From: SPDF01 sp963699825
GTDB taxonomy: Bacteria > Gemmatimonadota > Gemmatimonadetes > Gemmatimonadales > GWC2-71-9
NCBI GenBank assembly: GCA_963699825.1
Contig: CAVOVI010000010.1
Coordinates: 186,001-250,000, forward strand
Direction of reading: 5' to 3'
Length of the DNA: 64,000 nucleotides
The notes beneath the pieces are model-generated. The model saw only the letters and a program-made list of their open reading frames with translations. It was not told the DNA's origin and made no database searches. This document shows positions 32,091-43,418 of the stretch, one piece after another. How positions within the stretch are numbered: position 1 is the stretch's first letter; each line of letters starts with the position of its first letter. Made by a program: the position numbers and the translations under genes.

Positions 32091-32682
32091 AGTACTTCGT
32101 GACGGTGGGCGGGGTGCAGGTGGAGGTGGCCATCGAGCCCGACGGCATCCGGGTGGATGGCGAGCTGATCGACGCGGCGCTCGAGCCGCTGGCCGGCACC
32201 CCGCTGCAGCAACTCCGGCTGGGCGAGCGCACCCTGGTCTTTTCGATGGAGTCGGCGCGACCGCGGGGAGTGGGCGCTCGGCTACCGGGGGGAGCGGTGG
32301 GAGGCCTCGGTCATCGACGAGCGAACCCGGCACATCCGGAGCCTGACCGGCGAGGGTCGGCAGCGGGCGGGGGCCGGGGAGGTCAAGGCACCGATGCCGG
32401 GGCTGGTTCTCCGGGTCCTGGTCGAGCCGGGGCAGCGGGTGGAGGCGGGGGCCGGGCTGGTGGTCCTGGAGGCCATGAAGATGGAGAACCAGATCAAGGC
32501 CCCGGCGGCGGGGGTGGTGGAGGCGGTCCGGGTCGAGGCCGGGACAGGCGGTCGAAAAGGGGCAGATCCTGGTGGTTTTGGCCGCCCCGCCCGGCCTCCC
32601 CAGCCGGGGACGGGGTGGCTTGACCGGAGCCGATATTCCCGGCTATCTTACGGGTCTGTGTCGATTTACCTGTTTTCAGTGA
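32087..32682 (+). CDS. Biotin carboxyl carrier protein of acyl-CoA carboxylase, frameshifted
   Basis: The N-terminus (MKYFVTVGGVQVEVAIE) and the acyl-CoA carboxylase type middle domain lead to a biotinyl domain with VKAPMPGLVLRVLVEPGQ and the biotinylation site EAMKMENQI. Extra bases near nt 32258 and 32543 interrupt it. After the second, the repaired reading (VEKGQILVVLAA) should end soon, but the first stop in that frame is at 32680-32682, a tail of about 40 residues that runs over the rplM promoter; another indel may hide an earlier stop. It accepts biotin-bound CO2 from the biotin carboxylase at 29.3 kb. Confidence 0.88.
32620..32649 (+). promoter_or_regulatory. Candidate sigma-70 type promoter for rplM-rpsI
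   Basis: TTGACC (32620-32625) and TATCTT (32644-32649) are separated by 18 bases, close to the consensus spacing, about 50 bases before the rplM start. The stretch is AT-richer than its surroundings. It overlaps the uncertain tail of the biotin carrier gene. Confidence 0.55.
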
Positions 32683-32698
32683 ACTGGCAGGAATGACG

Positions 32699-33158
32699 AT
32701 GAAGACCTTCAGCGCGACGCCCGACGACATCCACCACGAGTGGCTGATCGTCGATGCCCAGGACGTGCCCTCTTGGCCGGTTGGCCAGCGAGGTGGCGCA
32801 GCTCATCCGGGGCAAGCACAAGCCGACGTTCACGCCGCACATGGATGTCGGCGATTTCGTCATCGTCATCAACGCGGAGAAGGTCCGGCTGACGGGCAAG
32901 AAGCTCGACGGCAAGACCTACTTCAAGTACACCGGGTACATGGGTCACGAGACCCACACGACCGCCCGGAACATGATGGCCAAGCACCCTGACCGCGTCA
33001 TCGAGAAGGCCGTCTTCGGCATGCTGCCGAAGACGTCGCTCGCCAAGCAGCACCTGCGCGGCAAGCTCAAGGTGTACGCCGGTGCGGAGCATCCGCACGC
33101 GGCCCAGCAGCCCAAGCCCTATACGATTCAGTCCAGCAGCCAGAAGGTGACCGCATGA
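32699..33158 (+). CDS. rplM: 50S ribosomal protein L13, one frameshift
   Basis: L13 is an early assembly protein of the large subunit. Visible motifs: HHEWLIVDAQD, LGRLASEVAQLIRGKHKP, VINAEKVRLTGKKLDGKTYF and MLPKTSLAKQHLRGKLKVYAG. One extra base near nt 32771 separates the first 24 residues from the rest; repaired length about 152. Of two ATGs (32693 and 32699) the second lies seven bases after AGGA and is preferred. The stop overlaps rpsI. Confidence 0.95.
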
Positions 33159-33557
33159 CGGCTTCTCCCGAATTCCGGTGGCAGGCAGTGGGTCGGCGCA
33201 AGACCAGCGTCGCCCGCGTGTACCTGACGCCCGGCACCGGCAAGTGGGACATCAACGGCCGCACGCTCGGCGACTACTTCCCGCGGCCCTCGCTGGTGCA
33301 GCACATCCAGCAGTCGTTCACCGCCACCGACACCCTCGGCGCCTTTGACGTCACGCGCGCACGTGGACGGCGGCGGGCAGGCGGGCCAGGCGGGTGCGCT
33401 CCGGCACGGCATCGCGCGGGCGCTGGTGGAGGCCGACGGCCTGCACCGGGCCAAGCTGCGGGCCGCCGGCCTCCTGACGCGCGATCCGCGCGCCGTGGAG
33501 CGGAAGAAGCCAGGCCGTCCGGGCGCCCGGAAGCGGTTCCAGTTCAGCAAGCGGTAG
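33155..33557 (+). CDS. rpsI: 30S ribosomal protein S9, one frameshift
   Basis: S9 contacts P-site tRNA through its basic C-terminus. It has AVGRRKTSVARVYLTPGTGKWDINGR, GGGQAGQAGALRHGIARAL and the ending KKPGRPGARKRFQFSKR. One extra C near nt 33360, before AHVDGGG, breaks it; repaired length is about 133. The ATG overlaps the rplM stop by four bases, the usual L13-S9 pair. Confidence 0.95.
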
Positions 33558-33562
33558 CAGCA

Positions 33563-33580
33563 GGCGGCCGACTGGCCGCC
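33563..33580 (+). terminator. Short GC hairpin after rpsI
   Basis: GGCGGCC (33563-33569) and GGCCGCC (33574-33580) form a perfect seven-base stem with a four-base loop six bases after the rpsI stop. No T run follows, so it may be a weak terminator or a pause site before rpsB. Confidence 0.35.
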
Positions 33581-33685
33581 ATCATCCACATCGCCGGATT
33601 CCGACCCGGGTGCCCTCAGGGGTCAGGTTGGAAGACGAAGGCGGTGGTCGGACAACCCTCATAACTGAAGGATCGACGAACTCGC

Positions 33686-34596
33686 ATGGCACAGCCCGCA
33701 CTGCAGGACCTGCTCGAAGCCGGCGTTCACTTCGGCCACCAGACCCGTCGGTGGAACCCGAAGATGCGCCGTTTCATCTTCGCCGAACGTTCCGGCATCT
33801 ACATCATCGACCTGCAGAAGACCCTCCGGCAGATCATCAAGGCCCAGGAGCTCCTCCGCGCCGTCGTCCTCAAGGGCGACAGCGTCCTCTTCGTCTGCAC
33901 CAAGCGCCAGCTCAAGGCCGTGGTCCAGGCCGAGGCGACCGGGAGCGGCGGGCACTACGTGACGGAGCGGTGGCTGGGCGGCATGCTCACCAACTTCCAG
34001 ACGGTCAAGAAGCAGATCCGGCGGTTGAAGGACCTCGAGCAGGGCGCCACGGACGGCGAGTTCGAGAGCTACACCAAGAAGGAAAAGCTGCTCTTCGAGC
34101 GGGAGCGCGTGAAGCTGTCGCGCAACCTCGAAGGCATCAAGAACATGAACCGGCTGCCCGGCGCGCTCTTCGTCGTGGACGCCAAGAAGGAAAAGATCGC
34201 GGTCGCGGAGGCCAACAAGCTCGGGATCCCGGTGGTGGCCATCGTGGACACCAACGCCGACCCCGACGTGATCACCGTGCCGATTCCGGGCAACGACGAC
34301 GCCATCCGCGCCGTCGCCCTGATCACGCACGCGCTCGCCGACACGATCGCCGAAGCCCGCGCCCAGATGCCGGCCCGCGACGCGGGCGACGACAGGACGA
34401 CGCCGAGACGTACAGCACCGATTCGGGGACCGAAGGCGACGCGGACGCGGACCGGAAGAAGCGCCGGGCTCGCCGGAAGCGCCGGCCGAAGCCCGAGGCG
34501 ATTGCGGCCCGGCTGAAGGGCGAGGCGGAGCCGGCGGAAGCCGCAGCGGAGGCCGAGGCGGCTGCTCCAGCGACCGCGGCTGAGTCGGACGCGTAG
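33686..34596 (+). CDS. rpsB: 30S ribosomal protein S2 with long charged C-terminal tail, frameshifted
   Basis: The S2 core is complete in one frame: LLEAGVHFGHQTRRWNPKMRRFIF, ERSGIYIIDLQKTL, RWLGGMLTNFQTVKKQIRRL, LFVVDAKKEKIAVAEANKLGIPVVAIVDTN-type motif and DAIRAVALITHALAD. Near nt 34390 the frame changes (two extra bases or one lost), after which an unusual tail of about 65 residues follows: an acidic Asp/Thr part, a run of basic residues (KKRRARRKRRPKP) and an Ala/Glu-rich end. Total about 302 residues against about 240-260 in most bacteria. tsf follows after a hairpin. Confidence 0.94.
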
Positions 34597-34621
34597 TCCG
34601 GCCCCTGCGGGACCCTGCGTG

Positions 34622-34660
34622 CCGCCGCCCCCGGCCTCCAACCGGCCTGGGCGGCGGTTT
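34622..34660 (+). terminator. Hairpin with T-tract between rpsB and tsf
   Basis: CCGCCGCCC (34622-34630) pairs with GGGCGGCGG (34649-34657); inner CCGGCC/GGCC pairs extend the stem, and TTTC follows. This is a rho-independent terminator or attenuator shape in the rpsB-tsf gap, a place where partial termination is known in other bacteria. Confidence 0.65.
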
Positions 34661-34692
34661 CACTATCCAACACTACCAGTGAGTATTCAACG

Positions 34693-35304
34693 ATGACGAC
34701 GAAGACGAAGGCGATCTCTGCGAAGGATGTGGCCGAGCTCCGCGCCCGGACCGGCGCCGGGATGATGGATTGCAAGAAGGCGCTCGAGGAGGCCGGCGGC
34801 GACATGGAGAAGGCCGGCGAGCTGCTCCGGGCCAAGGGCATCGCCAAGGCCGAGAAGCGTGCGGGCCGGAGCGCCAGCCAGGGCCTCGTGGTCAACTACA
34901 TGCACCACAACGGGCAGGTCGGCGTGCTGGTCGAGCTGAACAGCGAGACCGACTTCGTGGCGCGCACCGAGGCCTTCGGGCAGCTGGCGCGTGACATCGC
35001 CCTGCACATCGCCTCGGCCGATCCGCTCGCGGTCAACCCCGAGGACATCGATCCCGAGCTCGTCGAGCGCGAGCGCCGGATCGCCGAGCAGCAGGTGGCC
35101 GAGGAAGGCAAGCCGGAGGCCATCCGCGCCAAGATCGTGGAGGGCAAGCTCAAGAAGTTCGTGGCGGAGCGGACCCTGCTCGAGCAGCCCTTCGTCAAGG
35201 ACGACAGCAAGACGATCGGTCAGCTGGTGAAGGAAGTCTCCGGTCAGCTGGGCGAGGCCGTCGTGGTCCGCCGCTTCGCCCGGTTCAAGATCGGGGAAGA
35301 CTGA
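34693..35304 (+). CDS. tsf: Elongation factor Ts, short form
   Basis: EF-Ts exchanges GDP on EF-Tu. It is intact at 203 residues, shorter than the E. coli protein (283) and like the single-core forms of several phyla. The N-terminal signature is VAELRARTGAGMMDCKKALEEAGGD, then LRAKGIAKAEKRAGRSASQG, HHNGQVGVLVELNSETDFVAR and the ending with LLEQPFVKD. Its TGA shares a base with the pyrH ATG. Confidence 0.96.
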   Translation: MTTKTKAISAKDVAELRARTGAGMMDCKKALEEAGGDMEKAGELLRAKGIAKAEKRAGRSASQGLVVNYMHHNGQVGVLVELNSETDFVARTEAFGQLARDIALHIASADPLAVNPEDIDPELVERERRIAEQQVAEEGKPEAIRAKIVEGKLKKFVAERTLLEQPFVKDDSKTIGQLVKEVSGQLGEAVVVRRFARFKIGED

Positions 35305-36015
35305 TGGACCTGGCCTACCCGCGCGCCCTTCTCAAGGTGTCCGGCGAAGCGCTCGCCGGCGAGAAGGGCGTGGGTGTGGACTTCAAGGTCGTGGAGACGC
35401 TGGCCGACCAGATCAAGACGGTCCACGCGATGGGGGTGCAGCTCAGCCTCGTCGTGGGTGGCGGCAACATCATCCGCGGGACGGCCGCCAGCCGTGAGGG
35501 GCTCGACCGCGTCAACGCCGACTACATGGGCATGCTGGCCACGGTCATCAACGCGCTGGCCATGCAGGACGTCCTCGAGAAGCTCGGGCGTGCATACCCG
35601 GGTCATGACCGCCATCCGGATGGAGTCGCTCGCCGAGCCGTACATCCGGCGCCGGGCGCAGCGGCACCTCGAAAAGGGCCGCCTGGTCATTTTCGCGGGC
35701 GGCACCGGCAATCCGTTCTTCTCCACCGACACCGCCGCCGTGCTCCGGGCGCTCGAGGTGGAGGCCGATGTCATTCTCAAGGCCACCAACGTCGACGGGG
35801 TGTACACCGGGGATCCCCGGACCGACAAGACGGCCACCTTCATTCCGGAGCTCACCTTCCAGGAAGCGATCGTCAAGGGCTACGCCGTCATGGACGCCAA
35901 CGCGTTCGGGCTCTGCAAGGCCAACAAGCTTCCCATCCAGGTCTTCAACATCAACGAACCCGGAGCCATCGCGCGGATTCTGCGAGGCGAGCGGGTCGGG
36001 ACGATCGTCCGATGA
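35304..36015 (+). CDS. pyrH: UMP kinase, one frameshift
   Basis: PyrH phosphorylates UMP as a hexamer of amino-acid-kinase folds. Motifs: RALLKVSGEALAGEKG, SLVVGGGNIIRGTAAS, YMGMLATVINALAMQD, FAGGTGNPFFSTDTAAVLRA and LKATNVDGVYTGDPRTD. One extra base near nt 35589 (before VHTRVMTAIRM) splits it; repaired length is about 236. Start and stop both overlap neighbours (tsf, frr). Confidence 0.96.
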
Positions 36016-36567
36016 GCACTATTCCTGAGCTTCTCAAGCACTGCCGCGAACTGATGGGCAAGGCGGTGGACAACACCAGGCGCGAACTGACCGGCATCCG
36101 GAGCGGCAAGGCCAGCACCGCCCTGCTCGACACCATCCGGGTCGACGCCTACGGGTCGAGCGTTCCGCTGAACCAGGTGGCGATGGTGGCGGCGCCCGAG
36201 GCCCGGATGCTGACGGTGCAGCCGTTCGACAAGACGCTGGCGCCGGTCATCGAGAAGGCCATTCGGGACGGCGACCTCGGCCTCAACCCGGCCTCGCAGG
36301 GCAACATCATCCGGGTGCCGCTGCCCGCCCTCTCCGAGGAGCGGCGCAAGGAACTGGTCAAGGTGGTGCACAAGCTGGCGGAGGAGGGGCGCATCGCCAT
36401 CCGGCATGCGCGGACCGACACGCTCGAGCAAGATCAAGAAGCTCGAGCACATCTCCGAGGACGACAAGGCCCGTGGCGAGAAGGACGTCCAGAAACTCAC
36501 GGACGAACACGTCAAGCTCGTGGACGAAGTGATCAAGTCCAAAGAAGCGGAAATCATGGAAGTGTGA
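36012..36567 (+). CDS. frr: Ribosome recycling factor, one frameshift
   Basis: RRF splits post-termination ribosomes together with EF-G. It has ELTGIRSGKASTALLDTIRVDAYGS, PLNQVAMVAAPEARMLTVQPFD, GNIIRVPLPALSEERRKELVK and, after one extra C at about nt 36431 (GAG-C-AAG), KKLEHISEDDKARGEKDVQKLTDEH. Repaired length is 184, as usual. The start overlaps the pyrH stop. Confidence 0.96.
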
Positions 36568-36571
36568 CGGG

Positions 36572-37312
36572 ATGAGCGATCCGCTGCTCGAATCGATCCT
36601 CCAGCAGGGTGCGGTCCCGGCGCACGTCGCCATCATCATGGACGGAAACGGCCGGTGGGCGCAGGCGCGCGCCCTGCCGCGCCCGGCAGGGCACCAGGCC
36701 GGCATGCAGGCGGTGCGTGAGGCGGTCGAAGGCGCGCGCAGCGCCGGCGTCAAGGTGCTCACCCTCTTCGCGTTCTCCCAGGAAAACTGGCAGCGCCCCC
36801 CCGAAGAAATCGACGCCCTGATGGCGCTCCTCGAGGAGTACATCGCGCGGGAGCGTGAGGAACTGATCGCACGCGGTGTCGCGGTCCGATTTCTCGGCGA
36901 TCTCGATCGGCTCGTGCCGAGCGCGCGCGCAGCGGTCGATGACACCATCCGCGCGACGGCCGGCGGCACCGAGCTGGCGCTGAACATCTGCATCTCCTAC
37001 GGGTCCCGGGCGGAACTGACCCGCGCGGCCCGGCTGATTGCGGAGGACGTGGCCGCCGGTCGCCTGGTACCCGCCGAGGTGGACGAGGCGGCCGTGGCAC
37101 GCCGGCTCTACACCGCGGCCTGGCCCGACCCCGATCTCCTGATCCGGACATCGGGCGAGCTCCGCCTCTCCAACTTTCTTCTCTGGCAGCTCGCGTACGC
37201 CGAGCTCTTCGTCACTCCCGTGCTCTGGCCCGACTTCACGCGCCACGATTTCTTCGAGGCCGTCGTGGAGTTCCAGCGCCGCGACCGCCGCTTCGGACGC
37301 GTCCCGACCTGA
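36572..37312 (+). CDS. uppS: Undecaprenyl diphosphate synthase (cis-prenyltransferase)
   Basis: An intact 246-residue enzyme that extends farnesyl diphosphate to the C55 carrier lipid of cell-wall synthesis. Motifs: HVAIIMDGNGRWAQAR near the N-terminus, GHQAGMQAVREAVEGA, LTLFAFSQENWQRPPEEI and the C-terminal DLLIRTSGELRLSNFLLWQLAYAE-type region with WPDF. It lies four bases after frr and its TGA shares a base with the cdsA ATG. IspA at 7 kb can supply its substrate. Confidence 0.96.
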   Translation: MSDPLLESILQQGAVPAHVAIIMDGNGRWAQARALPRPAGHQAGMQAVREAVEGARSAGVKVLTLFAFSQENWQRPPEEIDALMALLEEYIAREREELIARGVAVRFLGDLDRLVPSARAAVDDTIRATAGGTELALNICISYGSRAELTRAARLIAEDVAAGRLVPAEVDEAAVARRLYTAAWPDPDLLIRTSGELRLSNFLLWQLAYAELFVTPVLWPDFTRHDFFEAVVEFQRRDRRFGRVPT

Positions 37313-38179
37313 TGGACCGCAACATGCAGACGCGGATCGCGTTCGCGGTGGTCGCGATCCCGATCGCGCTGGCCATCGTCTGGTTCGGCGGGTGGGCGCT
37401 GGTGGCGCTCCTGGCCGTGGCGGGCGTCCTCGGTACGCGTGAACTGTTCAACTTCGCACAGCAGCGCGGCGTCCATCCGTCGCCGGTCCTCGGTCTCGTG
37501 GCCGCCGGGCTCGCCGCGCCGCTCACCTGGCTGGTGTTGAGCCGCCCCGATCTGCTGGCGTTCGCGAGCCGGCTGGTGGCCATACGCCGATGCGCTCTGG
37601 ATCCTGGCCGTGCTCACCTGGGCGACCACGCGCCGTGCCCCCGACCAGCAGCCGCTGGCCGCCGCCGCGGTGACCATCGTTGGTCCCCTCTACGCGGCCG
37701 CCCTCCCCGCCTTCCTGCTGGTGTTGCGCCACTCCTCCCACGACCTGATGTCGTGGGCCGGGACCGCTCTCGTCTTCTTCCCGCTCGTCGTGACCTGGGT
37801 CGGCGACTCGGCGGCGATGTCGGGAGGCCGGGCCTTCGGGGGGCCGAAGATGGCGCCGACCATCAGCCCGGGGAAGACACGCTCCGGCGGCATCGCCGGT
37901 CTGCTGGGCGCCACGGTGGCCGGCGCGCTCCTCGTGCCGCTCGCCCTGCGGCCCGCTGGTATCGAACTGGGGATCGCCGCAGGCGCCGCGATGGGACTGC
38001 TGCTCGGCGTGGTCGGCCAGGTGGGCGACCTGGCGGAGTCGCTCCTCAAGCGGGAGGCCGGCGTCAAGGATTCCAGCCACCTGATCCCGGGGCATGGCGG
38101 CGTCCTCGACCGGTTCGACTCGCTGATCTTCGTGCTCCCTGTCGCGGCGTTCCTCTTCCGCCTGCTCGGCGTCATCTGA
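37312..38179 (+). CDS. cdsA: Phosphatidate cytidylyltransferase, one frameshift
   Basis: An integral membrane enzyme making CDP-diacylglycerol from phosphatidate and CTP. It has about seven hydrophobic helices, the segment GGRAFGGPKMAPTISPGKT, and the C-terminal signature LKREAGVKDSSHLIPGHGGVLDRFDS. One extra A near nt 37581 (before YADALWILAVL) breaks the frame; repaired length is about 288. The ATG overlaps the uppS stop and the TGA overlaps the dxr ATG. Confidence 0.94.
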
Positions 38180-39274
38180 TGCGTGGGGTGGCGGTGCTGG
38201 GCTCGACCGGCTCCATCGGCCGGAGCACGCTGGCCGTTCTTGCCCGACAGCGGGAGCACTTCCGTGTCGTTGCGCTCACCGCCGGTCGAAATGCTTCCCT
38301 GCTCGACTCTCAGCGGCTCGAATGGACTCCCGAGTTTGTGGGGCTCGTCGATACGTCGGGCGCCGAAGTGCTGCTCGAGGCGGCGACGCATCCGGATGTC
38401 GAGATTGTCGTGAATGCAGTCGTGGGCGCGGCCGGCCTCGATGCGACCCTGGCGGCCCTCCGCGCCGGCAAGCGTGTTGCCCTGGCCAACAAGGAATCGC
38501 TGGTCATGGCAGGGGAACTGGTGCTCGAAGCCGCGCGCATCGGTGGCGGGGAGCTGATTCCGGTGGACAGCGAGCACAGTGCCGTGCTGCAATGTCTGAC
38601 CGGGCAAGGGAGTGCGCTCGAGCGCCTGATCCTGACGGCCTCCGGTGGCCCCTTTCGCGAGTGGACCGCGGAGCGGGTGCGGGCGGCGACAGTGGAAGAG
38701 GCGCTCCGCCACCCGACCTGGACGATGGGAAACAAGATCACGGTGGACAGCGCGACGCTTGCCAACAAGGCGCTCGAGGTGATCGAGGCGCACTTTCTCT
38801 ACGGCCTGCCGTACGACCGGATCGAGGTCGTCGTGCATCCCCAGAGCATCGTGCATGCCTTCGTGGAGTTTGCCGACGGCAGCGTGCTGGCCCAACTCGG
38901 GTTTCCGACGATGGAACTGCCGATCCTGTACGCCCTGACGCATCCGGCGCGGTTGCCGGACAGCGGGGTGCCGAGGTTCGACCCGGTGTCGGCAGGGGCC
39001 CTGACCTTCGAGCCGGTGCGCCGCGACGTCTTTCGCACCTTCGACGCCGGGCGTCGACGCGGGCCGGGCCGGTGGGACGGCGCCAGCGGTGTTCAACGCC
39101 GCGAATGAAGTGGCCGTCGCCGCGTTCCTCGAGCGACGCATCCCGTTCGGCCGGATTTCAGACACTATCCGGGCGGCCCTCGATGCCCACACCGTCCAGC
39201 CGGCGACCTCGCTGGAGGCGGTGCGTGACGCTGATCGATGGGCCCGTGCCCGAGCTCTTGAGGAGATGACGTGA
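38179..39274 (+). CDS. dxr: 1-deoxy-D-xylulose-5-phosphate reductoisomerase, one frameshift
   Basis: Dxr makes 2-C-methyl-erythritol-4-phosphate with NADPH, the second MEP step after Dxs at 8 kb. Motifs: the NADPH-binding VLGSTGSIGRSTL, ANKESLVMAGELV, the metal and substrate site VDSEHSAVLQCL, TASGGPFREW, HPTWTMGNKITVDSATLANK and PQSIVHAFVEFADGS. One extra base near nt 39052 precedes GVDAGRAGGTAPAVFNAANEVAV. Repaired length is about 365. The stop overlaps the GTG of rseP. Confidence 0.96.
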
Positions 39275-40648
39275 TCGCGCTTCAGACTACCCTGTCCCTG
39301 CTGGTCGTCCTCGGCATCCTGGTCTTCGTCCACGAAGCGGGGCACTTCCTCGCCGCCAAGTGGGCGGGAGTATGGGTGCACCGGTTCGCGCTGGGCATCG
39401 GCAAGCCGATCCCCGGACTCTCGTTCACGTGGCGGGAAACCGAGTACGCCATCTGCTGGTTGCCGCTGGGCGGCTACGTGAAGATGGCCACCGCCGAGGA
39501 GGAGGCCACCAGCAGCGCGCTGGAGGGTGGAACGCCGGACGTGATCGTGCCGCCCGAGATGTACTTCGAGGCGAAGCCGGTCTGGAAGCGGATGATCATC
39601 ATCCTCGCCGGCGTGACCATGAACGCCCTCTTCGCCTGGGTGGTCTTCAGCGGGCTGGCGATGAAGAACGGCCGGGCCTTCGATCCGGAAACACGGGTCG
39701 GAAAGGTGGACACGACGGGATTCGTGCCCGCACTGGCGCCGCTCACGCAACTGGCGCCGGGTGACACCATCCTCGCCGTCAACGGCGTCGCGGTGAACGT
39801 CTGGGGCGATGTGTTCAGCGGAATCTTGAACGAGTCCGCCGATACGATCACCATTACCGTGGCCGGGAAGCCGGACATTCTCCTCGTGGTGCACTCGGAT
39901 GCGATCGAAGAGCGGGCCATTGCCGCGCAGTCGCTGTCGTCCTGGCGGCCGCCGGCGATCTCCACGGTGACCCCCGGCTCGCCGGCAGGTCGCGCGGGGT
40001 TCAAGCCCGGCGATCTGATCCTGACCATCGACGGCATTCCCGTGCCGCAGTGGTGGGACCTCACGGCGCTCATCGAAGCGCGCGCAGGTGACACGGTCGC
40101 GGTCGAGGTGGAGCGGGGTTCGGAACAGTTGACGCTGAGAGTTGTGCCAGGGCGCGAACATCGTCACCACCGCCGACGGGTCCGAACGCACCGTCGGGGT
40201 CATCGGCGTGGGGAGCCTGGGGCAGGTGGTCTACGAACCGCTGACCCTGATGGAGTCGCTGCGGGAGGGGTTCGACGCCACGCTCAACGCCTCGACGACG
40301 GTCGTGCGGTCGGTGCGCGGCATGCTGACGGGGCGTGTCTCCGGCCGGAACATCGGCGGCCCGATCGCGATCGGCCAGATGGCGGCGGCATCCGCCGAGG
40401 CGGGCCTCGGGGTGTTCTTCGGGTTCCTCGGCATCATCTCCATCAATCTGGCCGTGCTGAACCTGCTGCCGATCCCGATCCTGGACGGCGGTCAGTTCCT
40501 GTTCCTGCTGGCCGAGGGGATCCTGCGGCGCCCCCTGTCGCTCAAGCTGCGGGAGCGGCTGACGGTGGTCGGGCTGACGCTGGTGATGGCGCTGATGCTC
40601 TTCGCGTTCTGGAACGACTTGAGCCGAATCTTCCAGAATTGGGGCTAA
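39271..40648 (+). CDS. rseP: Site-2 (RIP) zinc metalloprotease RseP, one frameshift
   Basis: A membrane protease that cuts anti-sigma factors within the membrane. The zinc site HEAGH (about residue 21) lies in the first helix; two PDZ-like domains follow (around GDTILAVNGVAV and GRAGFKPGDLILTIDGIPV) and the last part has SINLAVLNLLPIPILDGGQ with the third zinc ligand Asp. One extra G near nt 40151 breaks the frame in the second PDZ. Repaired length is about 458. Start is GTG overlapping dxr. The gene is followed by a palindromic repeat. Confidence 0.95.
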
Positions 40649-40659
40649 CGCCGGCCCGG

Positions 40660-40762
40660 TTCTGTCATTGCGAGGCCACAGAGTGGCCGAAGCAATCTCG
40701 ACAGGGGAATTCAGGCAGCAGATTGCTTGTCGGCCCCAGGGGGCCTCCTCGCAATGACAGAA
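40660..40762 (-). repeat. Palindromic dispersed repeat, copy B
   Basis: Oppositely oriented copy of the element at 12414-12509. Outer arms TTCTGTCATTGCGAGG (40660-40675) and CCTCGCAATGACAGAA (40747-40762) are exact complements; inner parts GAAGCAATCT and AGATTGCTT match the first copy. Like copy A it starts 11 or fewer bases past a stop codon (rseP here). It may end transcription before rpsO. The following 40763-40972 is AT-richer, has no gene I can support, and probably holds the rpsO promoter. Confidence 0.85.
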
Positions 40763-40972
40763 GTGGGTGGCTTGGTATATTGTGTAACAGTATGAATGAC
40801 AATTGGTTACAGCTTCGGAGCTGGGTGGTGGGGAGTTGGGAAGCCGAAGCGCCAAAGTGCCCCAACCCCTTGTCACGCCACAACTAGCGGGTTATTTTTC
40901 TGTGCTTGAAAGAATCGTGAATGTGAACCGACATGACGTTGCCCGAGCGGGCACCCAACGGAAATCGACAGA

Positions 40973-41233
40973 ATGAGCTTCGACAAGCAGGCCGTGACCG
41001 AAAAGCATCGCCTCCACGAGACGGACACCGGGTCCGCCCCCCTGCAGGTGGCCATGCTCACCGAGCGGATCAACTCGCTCACCGAACACTTCCGGACCCA
41101 TTCGAAGGACCATCACGGTCGTCGAGGGCTCCTGAAGATGGTCGGCACACGGCGCCGCCTGCTCACGTACCTGAAGCGCAACGATCTGCCGACATACCGA
41201 GCGCTCCTCGAGCAACTCGGTCTCCGCCACTAA
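40973..41233 (+). CDS. rpsO: 30S ribosomal protein S15
   Basis: An intact 86-residue primary binding protein of 16S rRNA. It shows HETDTGSAPLQVAMLTERINSL-type N-terminal helices, THSKDHHGRRGLLKMVGTRRRLLTYLKR and the ending YRALLEQLGLRH. It sits just before pnp, a pairing conserved across bacteria, with a hairpin between them. Confidence 0.96.
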   Translation: MSFDKQAVTEKHRLHETDTGSAPLQVAMLTERINSLTEHFRTHSKDHHGRRGLLKMVGTRRRLLTYLKRNDLPTYRALLEQLGLRH

Positions 41234-41248
41234 CTGAAGCCCGTGGGC

Positions 41249-41286
41249 GAGGGCGTCCCGACCGAGCACGACGGGACGCCCTCTTT
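41249..41286 (+). terminator. Hairpin between rpsO and pnp
   Basis: GAGGGCGTCCCG (41249-41260) and CGGGACGCCCTC (41272-41283) form a perfect 12-base stem with an 11-base loop followed by TTT. It fits a terminator/attenuator; in other bacteria the rpsO-pnp gap carries RNase III and terminator sites that control pnp. Confidence 0.75.
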
Positions 41287-41322
41287 GCATTGCGTGCTCT
41301 GAGAAAAGAAAAGGTTGTGACT

Positions 41323-43413
<2,091 letters not shown>

Positions 43414-43418
43414 CGGCA

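Noticed and set aside
40791..40887. Small open frame of about 30 codons between rseP and rpsO
   Set aside because: No ribosome site, low-complexity content and position in the promoter region of rpsO; no support as a gene.
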